Assembly: GCA_016584495.1 (NCBI GenBank)
Contig: WAID01000009.1
Coordinates: 3,906,001 to 3,970,000 of the forward strand
Direction: 5' to 3'
Length of the DNA: 64,000 bases
From: Celoporthe dispersa
Lineage: Eukaryota; Ascomycota; Sordariomycetes; Diaporthales; Cryphonectriaceae
Part shown: piece by piece, positions 43,801 to 56,244 of the stretch
Layout: each line of letters starts with the position of its first letter
Position numbering within the stretch: the stretch's first letter is position 1
The notes under the pieces: model-generated
What the model saw: only the letters and a program-made list of their open reading frames with translations
The model's database searches: none
Told to the model about the DNA's origin: nothing
Position numbers and translations under genes: made by a program

Positions 43801-46800
43801 TATCTGGAGGAAGCTGGTCCATGATTTGGTCGCCTTGCTCCATAAGGACTTGTTGCCTCAGTTCGGGGTTGAGGCTGGCTAGGATGCTTGCTGTGTCCAT
43901 GTCTTGAGCCGCTGCAGCCTGGCCGCTGGCAGCTGCGGCGCGACGGGCGGTCTCTCGCTCGATTCGCCGGCGTTCCTGTCGCTCCGTCTGCACTATCTCG
44001 ATCCTCAGGTGCTCAGGGAGAGCATCGAGGAACTCCTGATAGGCTTCTCCTTGCTCAGCGGCCGGATTTCCTGAGGTCGCAGCGGCTTCGCGAGCCTCGG
44101 TGCGTCGAGAAGTGATGGTCTGCGCAATGACTTCCTCACGAATCTCATCGGGCAAAGCCTCCATATAGTCTGGGTCGATCCCTAGCTCGGTGATGTCGAC
44201 TTGTTCACCTCTGATGGTAGTGAAAATGCGAGGTTGCGGTTCTGCAGCTTCGGCTTCTGGCTGAGGGCCCTCTTCGGCCGTCTCGATGCCCTCCATGGCT
44301 TGCGGCTCGGCATCCTCAGATCCCTCGAAGGCTTGGCCTTCGTTCTCTGCAGCCTGGACTGCTGCCTCGGCAGCTTCGCGCTCGTGGCGTTCGCGTTCCT
44401 CGGCTTCTGCCCTCTCTCTCGCTGCCTTCTCCTCCGCCTCTTGAGCTTCGCGCGCCTTCTTCTCCTCTTCGAGTCGCTTCTGCCGATCTTCTTCCTCCTT
44501 GCGACGACGCTCGGTTTCCTCTGCCTTTGCCTTCTTCTCTTGCTCGGCAGCTTGCGGCGTGAGCGTAGCCCAGATGTACGCACTTAGCCGTGCTCCCTTC
44601 TCTGAGTAAGTGTGGCCGAAAACAACGTGGGCCTCATCCAACCACCGTTGATCAGTCGTCACCGGCGTGAAAGTGACAGCCTGCTGCGGTTCCTGGAATA
44701 CGTCGCGACGGGCGTCACTTCGTACATGGTGGCTGTGTGAGACCCGAGAAGTTCCACCTAATTCGAGAGTCTCTGCACGGGTGCCGTTGTTTTGCGTAAT
44801 GTGAAGAGAGAAGCCCCGTGGAGGAGTGATACCCGGCGGTAAACTAGCCATGAGATCGTTCAAGATATGCATAGGGCTCTCGAAGTAGGGTGGCATGCCG
44901 CTCCGCGCCACGAACGAAGGAGACTGGCGCGAGGGAGGTTCGCGTCCACCGCTGTTCCCACGACGGAGGAGGGGATTCAAACCGTCCTCCGGGCCGGCCG
45001 CAGGACCGGCGGGTCGTCCAGTCCGGAAGTAGCTGCGGAAGTCTGTCGCAGGATCAGTATGGCGATTGCGGATGAGGCCCGATAGAAGAGCCCCCATTTC
45101 TTGCTCAAGAGCTCGGGCGTCGCGCCTAATTCGTTCAAGTTCCATTTCACGAGAAGACATACCACTTAGTGGATCAGCCCCGCGAGGTCCCACGACGAAA
45201 GGTCCCAACGGGAAAGGGCGGTGACGTCGCGGAGGTCCACGTTCCACGACGAGAGCATCCCAGCCGAGACCAGGTGGCATGACGGGAGGAGGAACATCAT
45301 CCCCAGGACCTAGACCACCTATTTGTTAGCAGACAAAAATTGACGATTCCCGATGACTCTACTTACGAGTGTACTCATAGATGTAGTCATCATCAACATC
45401 GATCTGCTCGTCTTCCTCGTCCTCGTCTTCTGGGTGCAGGAAAAAAATTGAGGTCAGCGAATGAGCCATCGGTGAATTAGGTGGCCGGCGATTCTTTCTA
45501 GACGAAGTCATGCACAGGGGAACTCACCGTCATCTTCCTCGCCTTCATCGTCATATCTCTCTGTACCGAAGCCGAAGGCTTCTTCAGCCAAGATGTGGTG
45601 ATGATGATGATGGTGGTGATGGTGGTGAGCCTCGAGGTCTTGGCCATCCAGAAGGTCGCGTAAAGGATGATGAATGTGCTCCTGCACGTCAGCCAGCTCG
45701 TCCAAATCTTGAACGCCATCGTCATAGTTTTGGCCATCGTCCGCATCGTCTGCGTCGTCGTCATCGTCGTCGTCGTCTGTCTCACTCTCCCAGCCGGGTG
45801 CGCCGTCGTCGTCGATGGGATTGCCCTCCTCGTCAACGATCTCTATGCGATCTTCGAGGTCATCCATTTCGTCTGAGCCGCCGTCATCGTCATCCTCGTC
45901 ATCGTCTTCGCTGAGGTCATCGTCATCCTCCATGTCCTCGTCTTCATCGTCGTCCTCATCGTCGTCATCGTCGTCCATAATGACTTCAACGCCGACGGGG
46001 TGTCCGGGGAGACCCTCGATCTCGCCCATCTCACCAAGCTCTTCATCCTCATCGCTGACATCCTCTTCGCCGTCCTCGGACATCTCGTCACCGTAGTCCA
46101 GCTCTTCGGGGTAGTCATCCTCATAGTCCATCTCCTCATCTTCTAGCAAGGGTGTCAGTGTCATTGATCATAATCGTATGTCACCTGCGTGGGGTATGAC
46201 TTACCGTCTTCATCCGAGTCGTCTTCAAAATCATCTTCACGACCAGCCTCCAGCATGCCCAGGGCTGAATTGCGATAAAGATCCGGTGTCTCCTCTCGCT
46301 CATCATCTAGGTCGGAGAGGGACGAGACAGACGCGATTTCATCCTCAAGACTATCCTGAGGACCAGAGGGGAGAAGATTGGCTTGGCTGAGCGAGATGGC
46401 TGTGCTTGTCATGACCTGCAAAACCCGGAGAATGTATTTGATCGTCCGCTTGACGCCAGGGAAAGTGAGATCAATGTCTGCGACAGATGCCGTGAGCGCT
46501 GGAAGGAAGCCCTTCTCGTACATCAGGCGTTTGAGCTGTGCTGAGGGATCAGAGGCTCGGGCGCTAGACGAATCGCGGTCTTTTTCGCCAATCATGCTGA
46601 GCATGAGCTCGGCCAGGGAGAGCAGCTTCGCGTATCTCACGTCAAAAGGCTCATGAGGTGTAGCAGCATCCTTGTAGGCACGAAGTATCATGTCCAAGAC
46701 CCACCTCCGCACGAATAAGAGGTCGGGGTCGTCGTCGTAGTCAAAACGGTCACGAGTTCGGTTGATGGACTTCTCGGTAGTTTTTGCAACTAGAGCCACA

Positions 46801-49800
46801 AGAACTTGGCGGGCCTGCTCGGACGTTGCAGCTTTTCTTCTTCGCCGCCACGCTATCTAGCGGGGACGTGAGGCTGCTCATGCACAAGAGATCCTGAAGA
46901 AGATAGTTGAGAACGCCCGCTCGAGGCTTGACTGGAGTGTTGGCGAACAACGGGGCGCTACGCTTGAAGTTAATGAACTCCACCTTGGTGCGCGTGTAGC
47001 TCTGCAACAGCTCGGCCAGGCAGTTGAGCAGGAAGCAACGGTACACAAATATCGGGTGCTCCTCAGCCCGAAATGGTGCCTTTGGGCTCTTCTTGTCCTT
47101 GTCTTCAGCCTGATCATCGAGCAGCGAGGATTCGCCGTTGGGTGTGCCGGGGGTGACATCTCCAGGAATGACTTGCTCCTCCTTCGCCACGTCTGACGAC
47201 TCCTTGTCGACGACCTCTCGGTAGTTCAGTAGCTCGCAGAGGAGGAAGTGGACCACGCCGTCAGGGTTCTCGACAACAGGTCGCTTGGACTCCACTGGGG
47301 AGGCTCTGGTCGCATCGACCATCTCCTTATCCGCAGTCTCTGTTGTCTGTTTGACATCGCTGATGGAGAGTTCTTCGGTCAGAGCCTGGACAGCCGGCTC
47401 GACCGAGTCGCTCTCTGTTGGAGCTGGTGCAGTCGACTGCGCAGACGATTTAGGCGACCTATCCTTTAGCACCAAGTTAACCCCGCGGCCATTTGACCCT
47501 GCGTCGCCAGCTGCAACGAATCGCGTCAACTTGACCATCTCATTCGTGACCTCAATGAAGATCTCTGGGGAGCGGAGGGCGATGTGCGAAAGCTGACGCG
47601 TGTATGATGCCACGTCGGTAGCCCGGGACCCCCTAAGGCTCCCCCTCGTAGAATTTTTCGGATCTCGCTCCGCATGATTTGTCGCAGGGTATCGTCGTCT
47701 TCGATGATGTGGCGCAGAATAGTCATCACGTTACCAGAGATCGAGGTGTCCTTGAGACGAGCTGAGCCCAAGCCAGACAGCTGTTTTGCCATAACGAAGA
47801 GACGCTGTAGGTTTCTCTTATCCCCGACGATTTTAGCGATTGCGCGGCTTCGCGTCAGTATGACGAGGACCCGAAGGACGGCCACAGCCAAGCTCTCATT
47901 CTTGCCAATGCGTGGAAGTATGTCCAAGGCAGATTCGAGGATGACCATCCTCGCTCCCTCCTGGATGATAGGGTCTCTCAACCGCAAGACAGGCACCTGG
48001 ATGTCTTCGTTCTCATCCCGAGGCGGAGACCATTTCTCCTCCATGGGCTGCGCATCTTCGGCCAAGAGCATTTCAAAGATCAGAAGTATGTGAGGAATCC
48101 AAGGCGGCAGTTCATCAGTGGAATTACCCGGTGGCACCTTGAGAAACCCTAGATAGTCGGACACGCTGTCTTTCAGAGTCTTGACGGTGGTGGTGAAGAA
48201 TTTCTCTGAGCTGTGAAGCATCAGGGACAACAAGTGCGCGTATGCAGCGATATTCCGACCGTTGGATTGTTTTTCGTCGTCGTCGACGGCAAAGGACATC
48301 AAAGCATTTGCAAGTGTCTCGCCCACGTCCTGACGGGCATCTTCAGACTCGGGGCGGTCGATACCCGTTGCAACATGAATCAGTTCGGAGACCTCGAACA
48401 CAGAGTCAGGGTGCGCTCTGATTACGTCGAGACACTGGTCAACCAGGTCCCTGCGCAGCTTATCGCGCTCCGCATCGAGGTCTTCTCTGAAGACTGGAGG
48501 TGCATCGCCAACATCCCGATCTTGCGTAGACGATGAAGCTGCTGCTGGTGTGGCTGTAGCAGCTGCCGGCGGTGATGCGGATTCCGTGTGGTCAGCATGG
48601 GAATCCTCGTCCATAGAATCGTTAGACTGACGCTCCTCTTCAAGCATGTCATCCGCCTGTTGCTGGAGCTCAACATCGCCGTCGGCAACGTCGATGATCT
48701 GTTCTCGCGCGAGGCCAGAGCTGCGCCCAGAAGAGGGTGCTCGGCTGCCTGAGCCGTTCTGTGTCAGGAAGGACGCCTTAAACATATCTTCAGGGGGTAT
48801 TGGGTTCCGTATCCCCGCGAGCCCCTTTGGTGCAGTCTGCAGTATTCGTGGGCATACTCCTCTGTCCCAACGGAGCGATAGACTGCCTCGCGTGCCAGGT
48901 CCTCGGTGAACAACTCAGCGAGGCGAGTCACCTGGCCTGCGTATTGTTCCCAAGGAAATTTTGGACTCTCTCGCTTGAACATGGGCGGCACCCTTGTTGG
49001 CGGATCGGTCCTGTTGGGGGCAGCGCTCTCTTGTTCGCCCTGGCAAATTGCCTTCAAGATCTCAACAAGTCTGCTGACCGCATCCGTCGGGGCTTTCTCG
49101 ACCAGCGGCGAGCGCCATAGCTCAGAAACCACAGGTAGCACTGACATGCGTGTCTCGACGATGAATTGACTCATAGTCAGAAAGTATTCCGGCTGTCGAC
49201 TCGAAGAGGCTCGATTCGTCACGTTGAGGCTATGGACGGACTCAGAAATGTTCTTTCCATTCAGAATCAGTGAGTACAGATCGAGAGTCTTCTGCATGCC
49301 GACAGTCGCGACCTTGGCCGCAGAGGCGTGGCTTGTCTCGGTCTGGTCCTTGGTGAGCTGGTCTGCGAAAAGTTTGACCATTTTGTTGAGAGTCTCAAGT
49401 CCTTGGAGCTGTTTGAAGGCATCAAGCACAGGGAGAATAACGTGGGTACCCGCACGGTCTTCGCGTCGCGCAGGGTCAATGAGAATCTGGTAGACAAGAT
49501 GCAGCATGACGGTCCAGTATTTCAGGTTCACTAACGTGGCCGGCTCGTCCAGGAAAGGTCGTAATTGGCTGAGGATTGCTTCAGCCATGGCATCGGCAAC
49601 CTGCATGTGTCTTGCCCGGACGTAGCTGTCTCGTTCCCTGCGCGGCATGAGAGCCCTACCAAGGGTCTGAAGGAAGGAATAGGCGCTGGGCTTGAAGTGA
49701 TGCAGCAGCATGCGGATCGCTTTATAGTTCTGGTACTGCGGGGTTGACGGTTCTTGTGTGCTGGATTGGGTTGAGTCTGTGTGTGCGGTATCCTTATCAA

Positions 49801-52800
49801 GGCCTGTCTGGCCAAGCAGTTGTGACAGTAACGTCTCCTGCTCGTCTGATGTGGTGTCGTTCGCCGTGTCGGACCGTGGTCTCCCCTGATTTAGACGTCC
49901 ACTCCTGCGGAACAAGCTCTATCACGGACATCTCTTCCAAAAGAACGGCACGAAACAAGGGTGCTAGGGCACTGACCACCTTGAGGAAGTGGTCATACAC
50001 GTTGACAGGTGGAAGGGTAACCGGTTGTCTGCCGGTAGCAAAACAGTTGTTAAGGGTCTTTAGCAGATTTTGAACACGCAGCAGCGACTTGACGACAGCT
50101 GTACCTCGAGTCGCATTGGTGGTGAGGCCGTTATTGCTGTGAGCTCCAGACTCCTCGGGAGGCGCATCGGGCTCCACGAACGACCGGAAGAACGAGTCAG
50201 ATGTTGGCTTGGACACCAGAGGGTCCAGGGATTCCATTGCATCTTGCAGCCGGACCAGTATCGACGGAAGCCCAATGGCAGGTGCGCTATCGATCACCGT
50301 CGCCACAACTTGTTGTAGCGTTCTCGAGGTAGGAGAATTCACAAAATTGTGCGGCAGGCTCGGCAGTTCCAAGAGGTCCAAGAGGTAGTTGATCCCACCG
50401 TTCCTCGTCAGCAGCTCCCGGAGCGCAGAGTTACTCATGTAGGATTGCAGAAACTGCGACAGGGCAGACATGTATGGCGTGATGTTGTCAGGAATCTTGG
50501 GTGAGCCCTCGGCAGGGTTGCGTGCCGGTGCTGAGAGCTGCTGAAGCTGCGGCGCCGCGTCCGTCATTTCGACGTCCCCAGGTGGGGCCTCTGCTTCCTT
50601 ACCCTTCTCGGGCCCCGATACTCTGGATTCTGGCACGAGGAGCTTTGCACCCACCCGTCAGATGAGTCTGTCTTCGACTTCCCAAGATATAAGACCCGAG
50701 CGATCATATCGATGACAGCGTTTGCAATTGTCTGCCTCAGGGCGGGATGATGCCTCGCAAGCTCGTCAATCTGCAGACCAATGTTGTAAGGGATGTCTTG
50801 GTCGATGTGCATGACACGAACGTGTTCTGGGCTCTCAAATATCTCCAGGACGCTCTCAAGAACTCGAGAGGCCACGACAAGCTTCATTCCTATCGAGTGA
50901 TTCAGACTAACGGCGTTGATGACAGGAATGATGACTCCAATAGCCTCTGATGAAGGCAGCACACCCGGGGCGAGGGGCCCAGAACGCGGAGCTCGGAGTG
51001 TCTCCTCGTCTGGGGGATGAGAGCGGGTGTCGGGCTCGAGAACGACTGGTTCGTCGGCAGGGGGTCCATTCTCACTGGAGGGCTCGCCTTCCCTACGCTC
51101 AGCAGTGGATTCTGAAAGGATACTTCGGCTTGTGAGAGACTCCAGTAGACTCTTGACCATGCCAGTCTCGGAGATTGCCGCGAAGCTCGTTGGGTCATTG
51201 TTGATAAAGTCTGTAAGGAGGCTGATCGAGTTTGTCCAGACAACGGACCCGAAGGCCTTGGTGTTTTCCATTATCGTCCGCAGGCTAGCGAGGAGCCTCG
51301 AGTTGTCAACGAGATTTCTCAGCAGACGCTCGGTGTTCCCACCGTGGGAGAAGCTGGGACTCATGATGTGATGGATCAGCTTCAGAAGCCACTTCAGGGT
51401 TTGCTGCTGGTAGAATGGGATCTCGTAGTCGACAACACTAGAGTAAAGATCGGACTGTGTGCCCTCGCCGTTGTCCGCTAGGCTCTTAGCAGAGGACGTG
51501 GTGTGGATCATGAGCTGTGCAGCATTCGCAAGGCCGCTGGCGCTCGTAAAAGCCTGAAATGCGGCTGGGCCAAAAGTGATGATCAACGTGTCGATGTACG
51601 TAACAGCAACGCTGTGCCAACGATCCGCAATCGGGGTGCGCATGTTGATAATGTCAACGAGGACGTCCACAAACCCGGCAGACATCAGCTCTGGCCCGAT
51701 CCTGGCGTTCAGGGCGAGGTACAGTGCAAGGGAGAACAGGCTCCCCCGCCAGTCATCCATCTCCACCGACTGCTGATCGGAGAGCTCGGCGGTCTCTTTC
51801 ATCTCCACGACAGCCTTGCGGATGACGTAGAGCAAGACACCATGATTAACGGTGGCATTCAGGGCCGAGATCACATCCTGATACTTGGCACCGAACTGAG
51901 AGATGCCTTCCAGCAGCGAGAGGACGATGGTCTGCAACCAGCGGGGAGCGGCAGGCTGGCCTGCTGCAGATGGATGTATGAGCTCGACCAGCTGGTAGAC
52001 GAGATGGTACCGCCGGGGTTCGTCGTTGTCCTGTTTGACGACCTGTTCAAGGAAGACAGACTCAGAGTGGATGTAGGCCAAGTTCGCAACGGCCAGCAGA
52101 CGCACGGCGAGTGCCTGCTGACGGGCCTCGGGGCCGCCTAGCAAAGCTTTGCATATCCGTGAACGGTTGAGGACCTCGTACTTGGAAGCACTTGGCATGT
52201 CTTCTGGTGTGCGCTTCTGGAGCTCGTGGATCGGGGTGGGCGCGACTACGCTCTGTGGTATCTCCAGAGATCGCTGGCTCGAGCCTGAAGGGACCTCGTC
52301 GTTCGTATTCGGTGTCCGGTGTGAGGGCGAGAGGCTGTCATCAGCACTCTGCGTGGCTCTGGCACTACGCGGGGTCGTCTGCTGAGCGACCATGGTAGAG
52401 CTACGACGCAGGGGTGTGGGTGTGTTGGGAGCCGAGGTGCCGGGCCTGTCAAAGGTGAGCTGCGTGGCGGCCTCACCAGCCTCGTTCTTGGGATAGTAGA
52501 CGACTTTGAGATCACCCCAGCTCTTCCAGCGAGCCTCGGAGGCCTTGTCTGTGGAGATGACGGAGCCGAGGTCGTTTCCAATCAAGGACGCGGCGCCTGC
52601 AGAGCCTGTCGACGGGGCCTTCTCTTTCTCCTTACCCTTACTGGCAGACGTCGGTGTTGTATGCGCTGTAGAGTCGCTCAGGGAGATGATGGGCGTCTTC
52701 ACGAAGGGCTGGGCGATCTGTTGGACGCGGGCGAGCTCGATGTTGTAGTGGTTGGCGAGCAAGGCATTGCTGAACTGGCGGTTGGGCTGGCTCATACGCT

Positions 52801-53409
52801 TCACAGACGCCTGGTAGCGCTGGGCGAGCTCCAGGCCAACCTCCAGGGTGGCGTGAACCACGGAGAGGTCGGTGCTGTGGAGGAGATCATTGAGATGAAG
52901 GCTACTAGCATAGATGCTGCGGTTGCCACAATGACTCAGGAGGCGCCTGGTGAACTGTAGGATGACGTTTACGAGCTGTACGTCGCCATCGTCCCTGTAT
53001 GCGAGAGACCTCAGCCCCTCCTGGTCCCACTCGTCCGCGCCGTACTGCTCGACGCGCGGCTGACTGCCCAGCAGCAGTTCGCAGCCGAAAGCACGCGTCT
53101 GCGGGCCCTCGTTGAGGCGGTAGAGCTTGATGAAGCATTCCAATATGTTGTCGAACCTGTTGAGCAGGGGAATCCAGTGGTACAGGTCTCCGCGTGGCAG
53201 CGGCCACTTAGCGATAGGGAAGGTGTCAAGGCGTTGTGGGAGCAGCGGTAGGGGCACGGCGGCAGCAGTCTGCACGAAGTCCTTGAGCCAGGGCGACTGT
53301 GCCTGGGGTCAGCTCTGGTCCCCGGAGCGCGAAGGGAAGGTGGGCAGGATACGTAACATACCAGAGTCTCCCGGTGCTTGGGCTGCATGGTCTTGGTAAT
53401 CTTCCCCAT
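40832..53409 (-). CDS. tom1: HECT-type E3 ubiquitin ligase Tom1 (HUWE1 family)
   Basis: Giant ubiquitin ligase, about 4,078 residues. Exons (minus): 53362-53409, 46205-53296, 45528-46142, 45367-45429, 40996-45318, 40832-40926. N-terminal armadillo-like DUF908/DUF913 regions fill the first ~900 residues. A Glu/Asp block (about 2,380-2,600) carries an 11-His run. A Glu/Arg/Ala helix follows, then tandem LP-type ubiquitin-binding motifs near 2,990-3,110 (MEALPDEIREEV, LDALPEHLRIEIV, LASLNPELRQQVL, DQLPPDMAAEA). The C-terminal HECT domain has HGEEGVDAGGVTREW, GIIPADLISIFNEQELELLISG and catalytic SSHTCFN; the last exon ends GSDYFGFA. Exon 2 has five one-base breaks: missing at 50650-50656, extra at 49883-49886, missing at 48793-48797 and 47629-47633, extra at 46833-46836. 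Corrected, the total is divisible by three. Targets are not inferable. Confidence 0.95.
45595..46142 (-). repeat. Acidic and poly-His coding block in TOM1
   Basis: An exon composed largely of GAY/GAR codons (runs of D and E, for example 45950-45975) and a run of 11 CAY codons (about 45598-45636). Acidic blocks here are typical of HUWE1/Tom1; the His run is an extra. Trinucleotide content makes the block prone to length variation. Confidence 0.85.
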
Positions 53410-56244
53410 CCTGACAGCGGGAGCGGCAGAGCCGCAGGATACTATGCTCCCCCCTCCACTACCTGATGACGTCTGTCCCGGAGGACAGCCTGACGAGATG
53501 ACGGAGGCGCCGTGCGTGAAGACACTCAAACGATGTTCCTATTGACGGATGACCGGGTGAGGTTCAGGATGAGGTCACACTCGACGGCGAGATCGCGAGG
53601 CGGGGGGCAGCGGGCCTGCTTTTTGGGTTTTGGGGTGGGGGGGTGTGCGTGTGGTTGAGGAGGGCGCGAATCGGCTTGAGAAACAAAACCTTCAGGGTTC
53701 GGCTGTGGCGTGTGCAGGTCGCCTTGGCTCGGCCTGAGGGCTTGACTTCTCTTATACAGGGTAGCTGAAGGGTGCAGGGTCAGCCTTGAGAGGAGAGGAG
53801 AGGGTGTGGGTATCGATCGCGGTTTGTGGGAAATGGGAGTGATGGGGGGAAAGAAGACGGGTCGCGGTTTTGATGTTGCGGAGGTTGAAGTTCCAAACTC
53901 AAGGCAGCTACGGTAGGTAGGTAGATTTTTGGGGAAGGTTTGTCCGAAGCATTTGCGTCAGTGGTGCCAAGGATTGGCCCGAGCTCCAGGCGGCTCCTCG
54001 CTGGGAAGGCTATTATTACAGCAGCTGCATGGACCACCACAGGAGGCTACAGCATGTGGACCCCCTGTACCTGGGGCCTGGCGCGCCGGCGTACCTGGGT
54101 CTTTAAGTACTTGCCATGGTAGTAAGTAGGTGCATGCCGGCCGGGCTCAGGCTGTCAAAAATTCCCACTTTTCTTTTCTTGTTTCTTTTTTTCTTGCCCT
54201 TCCCCCTCCTTTCCCACAGCCGACGGCTCTGTTGCTCCGCCCAAGGACGATTACCAAGACCAAAGCTGCGTACGGTGCCGTACACTATGCAGGCAAGCGA
54301 ATCAGCCAGTGCGTTGCAGACGGCCAGCATCAACATGTCATCTTTCAGTGCTGGTCACTCTTATCAGGTTAGCAGCCCATGCCCAGCGGCTGACCAATAG
54401 ACCAAGCTGTACTGCTCAACCCAGTTTCAGCCCCATACTATGAGTATGTGTTGGAGTATGTCTTGTACTATCCTAACTCCAGAGCAAGGAAGAGGAAGAA
54501 GAAAGTCAACAGATAAAAAAGAAATAAGAAAAAAATTGATGACGGACGGTCTTGCTCTCCAGGCGGTGAGACATGGTCAGGCAGCCAGATATGCACCGCC
54601 TACGCAAGACTGCAGACTTGGTTGGTGTCTCGAATACAAGTTTCCAAGACTCTTCTTCCAAGATCATCATGTCCCACATCAAGCCGAGATAGCTAACAAG
54701 GGCCTTTTAACCCTTGTTCCGGGGGGGTTCTCGTTTTCTCTGAATGTCAACGGTCGGATAATGATATCTGCTGCCTGTTTCTAAACCCCATCAGTGCTGT
54801 AACGCCGTGTCTCAAATCAATAAAGCCGGAACTTGAAGCCGGTACGGCACCGATCCAAGTGAGAATCGGCCCTCGACTCCGGTCTCCACCAGAGTCGGGA
54901 TGAGCCGAGGTCGGCCGGTACTGTCACTTTTTTTTTTCCCCTTTTACTCCTCTTCATCTCTTCCTGTCTATCTTTTCACTATATCTTCTTTTCTTTTTGT
55001 TTTTTTCTTTCTTTTTTTCTCGGAAAATCATCAGCGCCAACATCCAATAGCTTTTCTTTAGTTTTCTTTTTCCCTCTTATTTTATTCAAGAGTCCTCAGC
55101 ATATGAGGATCGCGTAGTTATTAGAGTAACTGCTCCGAATAGTATACACTGTGGCAGCCCAAAAAGTACTGGTTTCTAATATGCATCTACTATCCCAGGT
55201 TTCCTTCGGCTGCTTACAAGACAAGGAGCCAAGAGCCACTCAGGAGGAAGCCTCTGGTCACATGCTGGGTATCAGGCACACAGCACTGTCTTAGGCCCCA
55301 ATCGTTGCAAGGCTGCGCCCATGAGATGTTCTTTCCAGGGCGAGCAACAGTTGAGAAGAGAGTATATATAACGAGACGCTCCACCATGGAAATGGAATCC
55401 CTCCGGTGCTATACACCATGCCTGCTCAATTTCTCCTACCAACGACAGGCGTATGAAGAAGTATCAAGATCAAGATCAAGCTCGTTTACAGTTGTAAGTA
55501 CACTTGTATACTAGTCCCCATACTATGTACATGGCCTTCAAGACGATGACTCCACAATGGGATGGTCCACGCGCCATCCCTGTCTATCTTTTTTTTTTTT
55601 TTTTTGGTTCTCCGAAGAGAGGAGAGCCGCAGAAACTTCGTCTCTTCCAGCCCGAGGCATTTGACGAACAAGAGCAGCGACCAGTCCTGACCGCTCTGAC
55701 GCCGCCTCTGAAAAATTAAACCGGGTCATCATCTTTCACCCTACGTCCTACCATAGTGCTACTATTACTACCACTTACTCGCCGCATCCAGACGACACAG
55801 CATCGCCTTCACATAGTATAAGAATCATACCTGGTCAGATCACAAGGCTCAACTTCTTCTTCTTTTTTTTTTGTCCTTCCATCATCGACGCATTCAGTCT
55901 CTGGCAGAAGAGTTCTTTTTGTTCTTGGTTCTTTCAACTCACAAACCCTGCCTGCCTGCCCCAGCACAGGTGCGAGACCTTGGACCAACCAGACAAGCTT
56001 GCGCGCTACGCTCGTCTGCCACTGCAACAGCCAGCGAGAGCAGAAACAGCACGGCAAATTGCCCCTCCTCGCGAGCCACCAGCGCATCGTACGAGCAGCA
56101 ACCCCGCGCTAAAGGTCCCAAACCCAGCGTGCCACGCCTGCCTGGGCCTTGTACGACTGTGTCTGAGGTCTATTACTGGCCCGAGAGAGAGCTGCATACT
56201 TTTCGCGCGGGGGTAAAAGAAACCCCCTTTCTTTCTCCTTCACC
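53410..56244. other. Divergent region between TOM1 and PRPP synthetase
   Basis: 2.8 kb with no recognised gene. Pyrimidine-rich tracts at 54160-54215 and 54927-55080 and T runs at 55589-55605 and about 55863-55872 occur on the plus strand, typical of promoter or leader sequence of a strongly expressed plus-strand gene. ORFs of 60-175 codons lack family content. Confidence 0.5.

Noticed and set aside
992..50656. Organism-wide programmed frameshifting or transcript editing as the cause of the frame breaks
   Set aside because: Both gains and losses of one base are needed, in runs of G, C or A without a common signal, while several genes are clean. Assembly error explains this more simply; kept only as a test in the findings.
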